Shown: in pieces, positions 23,420 to 33,963 of the stretch | Layout: each line of letters begins with the position of its first letter | Numbering within the stretch: the first letter of the stretch is position 1 | Source of the DNA: Nepenthes gracilis | Lineage: Eukaryota; Streptophyta; Magnoliopsida; Caryophyllales; Nepenthaceae | Reading direction: 5' to 3' | DNA: 64,000 nt | Assembly: GCA_033239525.1 (NCBI GenBank) | Contig: BSYO01000030.1 | Location: 13,661,030 to 13,725,029 of the forward strand | Program-made: the position numbers and the translations under genes | Notes under the pieces: model-generated | Databases searched by the model: none | What the model saw: the letters and a program-made list of their open reading frames with translations, nothing else | Told to the model about the DNA's origin: nothing

Positions 23420-24205
23420 TTATTGGTACTATAATAAATGAATGACTCATCAAAATGACTCATAATGTTCGGGTGTAGAATGCTCAAGCGGAGAAGTTTA
23501 ACAAGGGTTGTGCAATATTCATACGAGGGTTGGTTGAAAGTTAGTCGATAGTCATTTGAATAACAAAAGACTTTAAAAGGTTACGTGATATTCATGCGAA
23601 AGTCGGCCAAAAGTTAGTTGAGACTCAACTGAGTGGTGCATGATCAGTGACTGAAGAGAGTACATGTGTTGCTTATGCTAGGGGGGTAATGACTAATACG
23701 TGTTTGAGGGATTCACATGAGCTATTGAAATAAAGTTACATCTGATACGATTTTAGGGGATCATAAAATCATTTTGTAATATAAGGAGTGCCACACAGTG
23801 AGAGAAAAGAGATAGAAGATGAAAAGATTTGGTATTTGGTTGAAATTTGATTTCAGTTCTGTTCTTTGTCAATATTGGATACATTACTATAGTATTATTT
23901 TCTAAAATGTATTAACATTTAATTACTTATTTTTTTAAAGTATTTTTTTCTTGTGGACTACTAGGTGTGTTGAAAAGTAGGCTCAACCGATCTTTATTCG
24001 AATTGTAGTGAAGAGATTTTGAAGGATATTGTTTTTATAATCGGTCATTTTTATAGTGAATTTAGTTAAAATTTATCTCATAATTTTTTTCTTAGTTAAA
24101 AAATATTTTTTATATTAAAAATTATTATGCAACATCGCATTTATTGGACTCAAGTGTTTGGTGGTTGAGTTTTGGAAAGGGTTCGGATTTATTATATTGC
24201 ACTGG
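23420..24205 (+). repeat. 5' LTR of the decayed Copia element (approximate)
   Basis: Aligned by eye with 25715-26533 through several hundred bases. The start is uncertain by tens of bases. A degenerate primer-site-like ttgatatcaaagagctt at about 24286 may mean the LTR reaches about 24285. Confidence 0.55.
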
Positions 24206-24484
24206 TTGTGCATGTCTTGGCTGAATCTCAACAAGTAATATTAAAGAATAGTTTTTTTAAAATTATAAAAACAATAATTTGATTGTATTGATATCAAAGA
24301 GCTTACTATTTTATATTTAGTAATTTAATAGATAAAATAGTTTCATCCATTGGTAAAAAAGAGTAAGGAATATTTTGATATAAAAGTGAATTGTAAAAAT
24401 ACTACAAATAAAGATAACAAGTTGGAGAAGATGAAAAATGAGAAGTAGCAAGTTACGAGGGATTTTATTAATTATACAATCAAA

Positions 24485-25180
24485 TTATATCTCATGAACA
24501 ATACCCTTTAAAATATTATTAGTTTGTTAGATCTAATGGATATTTGGATGAAACTTAAGGGCCGACATAAGTCCATACCCTTAATAATGAGGTTACATGT
24601 GAAGAAAAAGTACCATGGACTTCGATTATTGAAATGGAGAAGTTTTGATAAATACTTGAATGAGTTTAACCAGATTTTAACGTAAATATCTGCATTTGAT
24701 GAGAATATCAATGAAAAAGATAAGGCATTGGTATTGCTTACTTTTTTACCGATCTCGTACGATCATATTATCGTGATACTACTATTTTTGAAGTCATCGT
24801 TTCTCTATTTATAAATGAGTTTAAGTAGAAAGGAAGTTATAAGTTTTAGAGAAATTGAGTGTCTTAGTATTCATTAGCGGTTGGGGACACCAGAGATCGA
24901 GGGATCAAGGCCGTTAGTAGAGGGGAATAATGGCCAGTCCAAATTTTAGGATATCGAGTACTTTTATTGTGACAATAATGGTCATATGAAGTAAGATTCT
25001 TTCAAAAGAAAGTAGAAAAAAGAGGGCAGTAAGGAGTAACAATAGATGAGGGATAGTGATAGAAATAATTAAACCTCTATTGCTATTTGTAAAGACCTTC
25101 TAGTTATCTACATGAAGAAGACATGGATCTTATGAGTCACGAGACAAGTTGAGTAATGATGGCAGTTCCTTACACTATGA
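24485..25180 (+). pseudogene. Copia gag and protease-start remnant
   Basis: Translations include MRLHVKKKYHGLRLLKWRSF, then DKYLNEFNQILT and KALVLLTFLPISYDHI. These match the UBN2-type gag region of the element at 37900-38130. A zinc-knuckle relic reads EYFYCDNNGHMK at about 24953-24990, with later Cys positions lost. The start of a protease-like region (TWIL) lies near 25124, followed at once by a stop. Multiple stops and shifts make it non-coding. Confidence 0.72.
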
Positions 25181-25714
25181 TTTTTGTACATTTGGGGACT
25201 ATATGATATTGAAGATGGGACGTTAGCTTACAGACAAATAACAAAACAAAACTTGTGTTGAAGGGCGTCTGACACGCCCCACATATATGGTTAAATGGGA
25301 TTTCAATCGAAAACTTTGATGAGGAGGATTTTTGGATAGCATTAGAAAAAAGTCAATAGAAACTCACTAAAAGTGTCTTAATTGTAACAATGGGAAGTAA
25401 GTATTCAAATCGATATTTAACTGAGGTTTCGGTTGTCAAGAAGGACACTAAATTGACCAATACGGGCATTCGTTAAGATGGGAGAAGGGAAGGTCGAGGA
25501 GGATTGCAAAGGGGAGCAACTCTATCATAGAGAAAAGGCCGAAGGGAAATGGAAATACTTTATGTTTGATGGAGCAAAAGAAGGTGTTGTTTAAACTTAC
25601 GTAGACCGACGCTGGGATCCCCATGGAGGGAAAATTGCCAAATAAAAAAAGATGACAGTCACGGGTAAAGACGAGGAGTCCCTCGTAAAGTCATAAAGAA
25701 AAATGAATTGCTTT

Positions 25715-26533
25715 TTAAGTCACTCCCTTATATCTATCACAACAAATGGATGGTTCATCGGAAATACGCGCAATGCTCGCATGTGGAATGCTTGGATAGA
25801 GTAATCAAGCAAGGATCACGCGACATTTGTGTAAGAGTCGACTGAGGGTTGGTTGTGGCTCAATTGAGTGGCACATGATAGGTGTTTGAAGAGAGTATAT
25901 GTGCATTTGCAAGGAGTAGTGCCTGATACGTATATGAGGGGTATACATATATGGTTTTTCCAAAAAGGTTGCATTTGATGCATACATGAAAAACACTTGT
26001 ACACCGTTTGTCTAGTGAGGTTAAGCTTGATACATGTCTAAGGGCTCTCATGTATTGATGCTGATATAAAGTCATACTTGATATGATTTTAAGGAATCTA
26101 AAATTATTTTACAATACAAGAAGAGCCACATAGAAAGTGAAGAGAGAAAAAGATAAGATAAAGATATTCGACATCCGGTTGAGATTCGATTTAAATTTCG
26201 TTTTTTATTAATGTCGGGCACGTTACTTTAATGTTGTTTTCTAGAACGTATTACCATTTGATTACTTATTTTACTCGGTATATTTTTCTCTTGTGAGTAG
26301 TTAGGTGCATTAGGAGATTGTGTTTAACCGGTTCACTCGGGTTTTAGTAAAAGAATTTCAGATAGAGTTATTTTTATAACCGATCTTTTATAATGTATTT
26401 ATTTGGAGTCTATCCTATAATTTTTCCTTAATTGAAAAATATTTTTTATGTTAAAAAGTGTTGTATAACATTGTATTCTCTTTACTCAAGTATTTGGTCG
26501 TTGACATTTGATAGGATATTCGAGTTTGTTATG
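25715..26533 (+). repeat. 3' LTR of the decayed Copia element (approximate)
   Basis: Direct-repeat partner of 23420-24205; edges estimated where similarity fades. A purine-rich gatggagcaaaagaaggtg lies about 140 bp before it and may be the polypurine tract, in which case the LTR begins nearer 25590. Confidence 0.5.
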
Positions 26534-28392
26534 CTATCCCAATTATCAAGCCCTCTGCCGAACATCTAAACCCAGCCAGCTGCAGGTGATAGGATCAGCA
26601 GGATTACAAGAAGAATGATCAAGCCACCAAGAAAGAAATCTCTGCACTGTGTTTGTCGAGAAAGGCGAGAATCCAAAAGAAATCATCATAAGATCTGTTG
26701 AATCGCGAGAAAAAGATTCAGAAGCATGGAATTGGAAGCAAATTAATAAACTCAGCATAAATGATTTTAAATAATCTGGAATTTTTGCCTTCCATTTCGA
26801 TTGATTTTCTTTGTTATGCGAGCAAATCAAAAGGGTCTGGTGATGAAGATAAAATTTTATCTGCTAGATATGTTTCTATAAATTTATTGTATCTAGGAGA
26901 TTAAGAAACCAATATAACTTTTAGTAATTTCCAGAATATTTATAAAAAATCACAATTTCATTTCATTATTTTTATTTTTCGGTCAACTTAAATTAAAAAA
27001 TTATATTTAATTTTTCATTATTTTCATTATTGAGTCATCATTCTAGAATGTCATATTTATTTCTTAGTCAATTTTAGAGTTGAGTATTAAGGCGTATTTG
27101 GATATTGATTTTATTCTAATCTTATAAATGGGCCAAGAATTCAACTCAAGTCATTAATTTGATACCTTGTACACTACCAAACAAAGAACGCACGGTTAAG
27201 GGGCTAAGGAATGCTTTCAAGGGGACCTTTCCGACACTCAACTTAATATACTCCAAATTTACCGACGAATAGTAAGAAGGGTAGCGAACTTAGGTGATCA
27301 GCTAGAATGGGGGTCGATTAATATGAGTGTTCCTGGGTGGGGAACCCTGCTCTTAGGTAGAGACGATGGCGCCACTTAACTATCGGAAGGGTGTTTTGTG
27401 AATTGAAGGAAAACCGCAAGGTGAGAAAATCTTACCCCCCTTTCAGCAGATGGGGGTTTTCTAGTTTGCCTTTCCCTAGGTGTTCTCGCTTTCTTTAATA
27501 GGCTAATATACATAGCTAGGGGACTTTCCACTAGTGGGTAATGCCTGTCTAGGTTGAACGCCTGGCTGGCTTTAATTGAAAGAGTGATTTGGCGGCGGAT
27601 GTTGGGCTGCATCTGATGGCAAGCGTGGTTTCTCAAAGCTGGCACCACTCTGGACTCATAGTTTTTCCTGGTTGGTGCCACACCTGGGGGTAGTTTTTGT
27701 AGATCAATGCCAAACTAGTTGCCTAGCCTTGGTCATTTTCCTGGTCTGGTGTCCACCTTCACTGGATCTGTGCTACTCATCGCACTAGGCTGTTTGTTGC
27801 AGGTCAGGTGTTGGCCTTATCCAAGGTAGGCACTGCGCTGGAGGGTAAGGTGATGTGTCTAGACGTTGTTAGTCATACTACATAAAACACATCAATTTAT
27901 AACCATAACGTTGAGATACGTTTTAGGCATGTGACTGTATAGTTAATTCTCTCAAGAATTATCCTAATTTGTAGCTTGGGCCAAAATGTTTGAGTTGGGT
28001 CGACTTAGTGGGTTTGTCAGGCTTCAGTACACTATTTTGTATCCAGCTACCAAATTTAAGCTTTCCCTTAAGTTTTTAGGATTCAAACATGGGTCATTTT
28101 ATCCAATTTTGACGTGTGCCTATACAAAAACCATAGTTTTATGCTTACGTAATTTTGATGAATGATAGTATGCGCATGCTGTTGTCCAATTATCTATCTC
28201 TTTCTCCTTGCTTCATCTTCCTCTCCCCTCTTTTGTCTCCTCGCTCCCTTGATATCTCCCATGTCGTCACTTTTTTTTGTTCCCCATCTTCCCTATTCCC
28301 TCTTCCTCCCTCTCTGTTTGCACATCATCTAGTGAGCTCAACGTCCTCATGTAATTCGCTAAATATGCTTCCTAATCAAATATGCTGAAAGT
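26534..28392. other. Intergenic DNA with an unidentified GC-richer block at 27180-27880
   Basis: 26534-27130 is AT-rich with no supported gene. 27180-27880 is less AT-rich and has the feel of LTR sequence (ttccgacactcaacttaata, agtgttcctgggtggggaac), but I found no partner copy in the window. 28150-28390 is pyrimidine-rich; its open frames reflect TCT/CTC runs rather than coding. Confidence 0.45.
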
Positions 28393-28800
28393 TGTTACGA
28401 GCCTTACTATTTTCTATTTTTCTTGTTTTTATTTTCAGACTTTTTGTTTCCCACTTCCCTTTCTGTTTTCCATTCCAACTACTTTCGATTTACTTTTCTA
28501 CTTTCTGTTTAGATTACATGTGCCGTTGCTACACTAGGCCACGGGTGTTTGTCTATTACTATCTATGTAGCCCATTACTGTTGCGGTAAAGGAGGAGATA
28601 ATTTGCCCTATTTCTCGGGTCTTCTTTTCCTTCCCTGCTTTCCTCTCTCTGTCCTGTCCTTTTGCAACTCTGCCTCCTTGTCTCTCTCTCTTTCTCAATT
28701 TTTTCCCTTTTCTTCTGTTGAACTCCCCCTCCCATGTTGTTTTCTATGTTTTCGTCTTCTTCCTACACTACTAGTGCCGTCACCGACTGTATATGTATCA
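28393..28800 (+). repeat. 5' LTR of the gene-capturing element
   Basis: It starts tgttacgagccttac and ends atgtatca, directly before ttggtgctctcattgaga, a usual plant Ty3/gypsy primer-site sequence. The region is very pyrimidine-rich. The partner is 32056-32464. Confidence 0.85.
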
Positions 28801-28832
28801 TTGGTGCTCTCATTGAGATAAAAATAAAGAAA

Positions 28833-30040
28833 ATGCCAACTGAAGACCAAGCGCTTGAAGCTTCCATTGCAAGGATGTCGAAGGAGATGAAATAAGTCAT
28901 GACAACCATTCGGCGAAATATAGAAAGAATCGCGGCACTTACTTCTACATCCAAGCATATCCAGCACTGCATTGTTGATGTCCTTCCATCACTCAACAGA
29001 ATCAAGCGAAACCCTAGCTGGTCAGAGAATCCTTCATCTCCTGTGGCTTCTCCCTTTGTTACTTTCCGTCCTCCAACCCAAATTGCTCTCCATCCTCATT
29101 TACCCCAACCTCAAATTCCTTCCTTCGCTGCAACCGTACAACCTAATGTGGACTGAATCACCACCACTGCTTCCACCAATGCAAAAATGCAACAATCCCT
29201 CCCCGAAAACCTTCAATCCCTATACTGAATCGAATGACAAACCGTGCAATCCGTAAATTCCCCAGTTCTTCCACCTCCTTTGCCATTCACGGCCCCTTCC
29301 TCTAATATTTCACCCCAATCAGTGCAGACCTTACTGGTTATGCCTCAATCACCACCCGAACCTCAAATCGCTTTCTCTTACTTGAGTCACAAAACAACGT
29401 TGTACAAGCTCGGCCAAAGCACCTCTGTTGCGGCATACATGGATGAGTTTGAGACACTTTCTATTCTAACACCAAGTTTGACAATTACTTCTCTTGAATT
29501 GTTTCATCTCAAGGCTTTGGGATGAAATACGGCGAGAACATTACTATTGGCCCATGGGTCATTGCCGGAAGCCATTGGCATGGCCTAATTAGTGGGGAAG
29601 AAAATTGAGGCTAGTTGATCTATTATCCAACGTCCACCACTCACCAAGCCATCACCTCACCCTACAACAATTCAGCCAAAAATTCCTCTCAAGCATGCCC
29701 TTCCACCCAAATTACCCTTACAAAAATTATCATCTACTGTAATGGCCTACAAGACAGTTTTTACATAAAATTTTATGGCATTCTTATGCATGATGGTTGA
29801 GAGAGAAGGTTCAGCCTTGGCTGTATCCCCAATTCCAAAGGCCAATTCCTTACCTCCAATATTAAAAAATATTTTCACTATTTTTCTCAATGCATTAACA
29901 GGCTAGTTTGTTCCTTCAACCTTGAGGCTACAAGGGCTTCTTCCGGGTCAATTGGTGATTGTCTTGAGGGATAGTAGCTCAATTCATAATTTTCAGCAGA
30001 CTTGATTTGCCAAACAATTGGGCCTCTCCAAGTTATTGGG
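28833..30040 (+). pseudogene. gag-protease pseudogene of the gene-capturing element
   Basis: The ATG at 28833 opens MPTEDQALEASIARMSKEMK, broken by a TAA. Later phases include LYKLGQSTSVAAYMDEFETL and ELFHLKALG (gag core), then KLPLQKLSSTVMAYK, which sits where the linker before the zinc knuckle is expected. The protease region reads STLRLQGLLPGQLVIVLRDS then SSIHNF, matching the Ty3/gypsy V-D-G/S-G-S-T-H-N-F active site with substitutions. It continues to AKQLGLSKLLG, and the gypsy homology stops at about 30040. Confidence 0.75.
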
Positions 30041-30199
30041 GATTGATTTTGGGATTGTTTACTGGTCAGGATGTGGGAATAGGCCAGTTGATGCCCAGCC
30101 CTGCTTGTCTAAAAGGTCCTATCAAATTCTCCGAGTTGTGTTCAAACTTATGATAGCACAGTCGACTGACTTAGCTATTGCAATCGAGGAGCTTCTAGG

Positions 30200-31470
30200 T
30201 GCTGAAGCTACCCTCAAATTGGCTGATGCTTGGAGCATTTACTTGTTGAATTGCCTCATGCCATTTGAAGATTCACTAAATTGGGTTTGTGATTACCCAG
30301 AAGGGGACATCCATCTCTCAACTGATGAATGGATTAATAGGAACTATGATTATTTTGAGTTCCTTACTCCAGATATGAGGAACACACCACTACAGCTTAA
30401 AGGTCCTTGTTACCTTATAATATTCCCCAATGTAAATGTTTTCTGGAGTTGCCAATTCATAGCTCATACATCATACATGTCATTGAGACACTGGCAGCGG
30501 ATGCGTGGGGTTAACATCAATGAGGGTCATGTAATCAATAAATCAATCCAAAGGTTCGTCAACTCTCGGTCTACTGTCTTAAAGAGATACATGGCTGGCA
30601 TTAGGAAGTCATAGGTAGTACTCATTGTCTGTGGCGGAATCTTGTCACTGTTTTTGTTAGTGATTTGGTTGCTTATGATTCGACATTTTATCATCGGGAT
30701 GCCCTGGATAACTGTCATACTTTTTAAAATTCTAACAATATCGGTGACAATATTTTTCTACTCGAACGTGGAATGAATTGGGAATGATACTGTATCTCCT
30801 ATCATTGGTAAGCATGATCCATACATTCATGTATCTGGAAAGGAATTAAATCCCCTTTGTGCTACTACTATCTTAATGATTGTAGTTATAGTAATATCCA
30901 TCCTTGCATCTATTGCAATTGTGAGGCGCATCGTCATGGCAACATCAGTTCTTAGGGCTGCTGCAAAGGTTATAGGAGAAGTTCAAACTCTTATGCTTGT
31001 TCCAATCATACCATACACCAGTCATACAATTTTTTACATGTTTTGGTTCTCCGCTACTATCTAATTATTCAGTTACTGGATAAGCTATGAAAACTGTTGT
31101 GTTTACAGTAGTCGTTATACTGCTCATATCGAGGTCACCATTTTCTTCCACATCTTTGGGTGGTTACTGGGCGACACATTTCTTCATCACATGTCCTTCT
31201 ACTATTATAGCAGGCTCGGTTGCCTCTTATTGTTTGGCTTCTGGTGGAACACTGTCAAAGATTCCATCTCTTCCAATTTTTGTCTCAACGAAGCAACTTG
31301 TGAGATACAGCTTGGGCTTCGTTGCTCTCGGTTTTCTTGTTCGGTCCTTCGTTAAGTCCATCTGCTTTATATTTGAGTCAATTCGTTGCACACTTGAAGT
31401 TTCCTATACAGTCCCTGATGGCTGGATAGGGAAGGCAGCTTATCATTCTTCTCACTTTTCTCTAAAATGT
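30200..31470 (+). pseudogene. Captured choline transporter-like (CTL1/SLC44-type) gene fragment
   Basis: The translation matches the plant CTL1 family (SLC44, multi-pass membrane transporters; Arabidopsis CTL1 acts in vesicle trafficking and sieve-plate formation). Landmarks in order: LNWVCDYPEGDIHLSTDEWI, RNYDYFEFLTPDMRN, FPNVNVFWSCQFIA, TVLKRYMAGI, IGKHDPYIHVSGKEL, SIAIVRRIVMATSVL, AAKVIGEVQTL, GYWATHFFITCPSTIIAGSV. It covers the middle of the protein; the N-terminal part and the last ~200 residues are missing. It runs about 420 codons without any intron, suggesting capture from spliced RNA. Two in-frame stops replace conserved Trp codons (TAG at 30612, TGA at about 30774); another stop, a deletion of roughly 20 codons near 31090 and a frameshift near 31160 follow. 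It is not functional. 30050-30200 stays open in the same frame but I cannot assign it. Confidence 0.85.
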
Positions 31471-31502
31471 AATTAGAGATTCCTTGAACCAGCCCATATT
31501 TA

Positions 31503-31902
31503 GACAACAGTGAGTTGGGCCCTGATGATCTGCATTCTCCGCATGCTGCTGCTTAGTTTGAGTACTTTGAATCCAAGGCTTTTGAACAGCAAGAAGCTAC
31601 CACTGATGGATCTCGGAAGCCTGATGCATCAATAGCCAACAACAGCTATCTAAGTGTTTCAGACTTACTCAATTATATAAACCTAAGTTCTGCTGATCAC
31701 GAGAGAAATTCAGCAGCTGCAAGTGAAGAAAAAGAAATAGATGAATATGTACAAGCCACTGATGAAGCAAGTTTGCTGCTCTCGGTCCTTAGTCTCATAC
31801 TTCGAAAAAGCACCGGCTTTGCTAGTTTGCTGAGAACCCCTCAAGATTTGCAATTCATTAATTGTTCCATACTGAGAAATTTGATCGATTCTGCTCTAGT
31901 TT
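31503..31902 (+). pseudogene. Second host-like coding segment, unidentified
   Basis: One frame is open, apart from one TAG at about 31554, for about 130 codons: [20 protein letters not shown], then [20 protein letters not shown], then [20 protein letters not shown] and [19 protein letters not shown]. The composition is that of a helical, soluble plant protein and unlike gag or pol. I do not recognise the family. It lies between the transporter fragment and the gypsy C-terminal tail, so it may be another captured host piece. Confidence 0.5.
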
Positions 31903-31929
31903 GAACCAATTTCCGAAGGAGATGACGGA

Positions 31930-32055
31930 TGGCAACTAGATCAACGGCCTAGATCCACTTGTTCCTATGGTCATCATTCGAAGCAGTGGCAACACTTTTC
32001 AAAGATTATCCCTCATTCAATTTTGAGGATAATGTTCTTTTGATAGAGAGAGTAA
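31930..32055 (+). pseudogene. C-terminal tail of gypsy polyprotein plus polypurine tract
   Basis: The frame reads FEAVATLFKDYPSFNFEDNV, matching the known end of Ty3/gypsy polyproteins (E-A-T-W-E ... F-P-x-F-x-L-E-D-K-V). It is followed by gatagagagagtaa just before the 3' LTR. This shows that the captured DNA replaced the middle of a normal element. Confidence 0.7.
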
Positions 32056-32464
32056 TGTTACAGGCCTTACTATTTTCTATTTTTTTTTTGTTTTTATTTT
32101 TAGGTTTTCTATTTCCCATTTTCCTTTTTATTTTCCATTCAAACTGCTTTCTGTTTACTTTTCTACTTTCTATTTAGGTTACACGTACTTTTACTACACT
32201 GGGCTACGGGCGTGTGCCTATTTCTATATATGTAGCCCATTACTATTGTGGTAAAGGAGGAGATAATTTGCCCTCTTTCTTGCATTTTCTTTTCCTTCCC
32301 TACTTACCTCTCTTTGTCCTGTCCTTCAGCAACTCTGCCCCCCTGTCTGACTCTCTCTCGATTTTTTCTCTTTGCATATGCTAAGCTCTCCCTCCTCTAT
32401 TGTCTTCTCTGTTTTCGTCTTCTTCCTATACTTACCGGTGCCGTCGCCAACTAAGCACATATCA
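32056..32464 (+). repeat. 3' LTR of the gene-capturing element
   Basis: It starts tgttacaggccttac and ends catatca. The right flank aaagc pairs with the left flank aaagt at 28388-28392. Confidence 0.85.
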
Positions 32465-33963
32465 AAAGCCTTTCGGGTGGAATGAGAATAGTATATGTGG
32501 TTACTCGGACTACATAACCTCAATTCGTGAGATTTGCCTGTTCTTTGTACATAAACCCTTGTGAGGGTTTCGTGCAATCTCAATTGTTTTATGAATCACA
32601 ACATTATATTTTTTAGACCACAATAATATATATAACTCACATGATTCAATAATAATACTTTTTAATTTTACAATACGCATATCTAATAAGTATAATATTT
32701 AAAACAATTCATAAAACTCAAATATAGTCTTATAGACTATAACTACTAACACTCGACTCAAAATAATGAAAATAATATCATAATAATATTTAGGTCCCTT
32801 CAGCCATCTAGTTTTACTATCCCTTATATAGTAACCTGTCCTATTCCAAAAAAATTAGAGATAACAACAAATGAATCCAATATCTAATAAGTAATTTTAT
32901 AATTAAAAAATGTAATAAAATTTAGGTATATAGCAATAATAGAGATCAGATCAAAGAGATTTAGATAGAATCAATAATATTAAAATTAATATGTCCAATT
33001 TCGGTATAATATTCGCCTTTCTCTCAAATTTAACCACATGAGGAAAATTTGATTCAAACGAATAATTATTCAAGATACTAGACAAATAATTGATCATAGA
33101 ATAACAACTATATTAAAAATTTATTTACCGATTAGCACATACGAATCCGTGTTCTTCTTTTTCTTCTCAGTTTCGAGCTCTTCTTTCTTGAGTGGGTTTT
33201 GTTTTCAGAAGTTTGTGCATCACACTATATTTCTGGCCTTCAAAATTTATAGAAAAGTAGCTTAATCTGCCATTGACACGTTCGGAACCTTTTAATTGGT
33301 CGAATTACATGTGTGATTGTCTAATTTTGGCTGTGATGGCTGCTCCCCTGTTTTGCGACGTTCATGGCTGCCTTCACCAATTTACCCAATTTCCACGAAA
33401 TTTTCTACTCTAAGTTGGTTATTTGGTAAACCTAAGATGTAATATTTCCCACGATTAGGTCAATTGCTCAATTAATTCCAAATTAGGCTCCAATTCGGAA
33501 GATTTATACTCTAGGATTTGTTCTTCCCCGAAATTCAATTTAACTTAATTAATTCTAAATATGGGATAATTAGGCCTTAATTTAGACTTATAATTATTCC
33601 ACAATCATACCCAATTATTATATATTAAAAGCTCTAATTGATTTGATCAATTGATATTATATTTTAACCCTAATAATTCAGTCATTTTTAAAATTTCGGA
33701 TACTATTTTAGAACACCAAATAATCCCCAATATATACCAACTAGTTACCCAAATTCACACCCAGATGTATGTTTATCGCGATATATAATGTAATTTTCTC
33801 AAAAAAAATCCGGGACATTATAATACATGCATACTACCTTGCTACAAATTGCCACCAAAGGCAATACCAACAATGATCGACATGTTTACTATGATGGATG
33901 AGCAATGCCTCCGAAACTAACGTGTTTTCTGGAATATCAACCATTTTGAGCTATTTAGAATAG
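32465..33963. other. AT-rich intergenic DNA
   Basis: No frame above background and no repeat family recognised. Stretches such as 33400-33740 look like ordinary plant intergenic DNA. Confidence 0.6.

Larger units (their letters stand above)
23420..26533 (+). mobile_element. Decayed Ty1/copia element with gag remnant
   Basis: Two direct repeats (about 23420-24205 and 25715-26533) share landmarks: tgtagaatgctcaagcggag versus tgtggaatgcttggatagag, a TATA-like ttgtaatataaggagtgcc versus ttacaatacaagaagagcc, and ctaggtgtgttgaaaagtag versus ttaggtgcattaggagattg. Between them is a Copia gag fragment clearly related to the gag of the intronic Copia element at 37637. Only about 1.5 kb of internal DNA remains, so RT, RNase H and integrase are deleted. 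The edges are approximate and no target duplication was found. Confidence 0.7.
28393..32464 (+). mobile_element. Ty3/gypsy element that has captured host gene sequence
   Basis: Two LTRs of about 408 bp (28393-28800 and 32056-32464) start TGTTAC and end ATCA. The outer flanks are aaagt and aaagc, a 5-bp target duplication with one mismatch, so the whole 4.07-kb unit was inserted as one piece. Order: LTR, primer site (ttggtgctctcattgaga), gag (28833 onward), protease relic (about 29960-30040), choline transporter-like gene fragment (about 30200-31470), an unidentified segment (31503-31902), the extreme C-terminus of a gypsy polyprotein (31930-32055), polypurine-like tract, LTR. RT, RNase H and nearly all of integrase are absent, so it needed enzymes from a helper element. 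Confidence 0.85.

Noticed and set aside
27180..27880. Possible rRNA or organelle-derived insertion because it is GC-richer
   Set aside because: I could match no conserved rRNA or plastid motif; it looks more like LTR DNA but lacks a partner.
28155..28821. Hydrophobic open frames that look like membrane proteins
   Set aside because: The Leu/Phe/Ser-rich translation comes from pyrimidine-rich LTR and flank DNA; the partner LTR at 32056-32464 shows the same without conservation of frame.
30050..30200. Assigning the open frame just before the captured gene to CTL1 as well
   Set aside because: It is in frame, but I cannot match it to CTL1 or to the element, so the left junction is left between 30040 and 30200.
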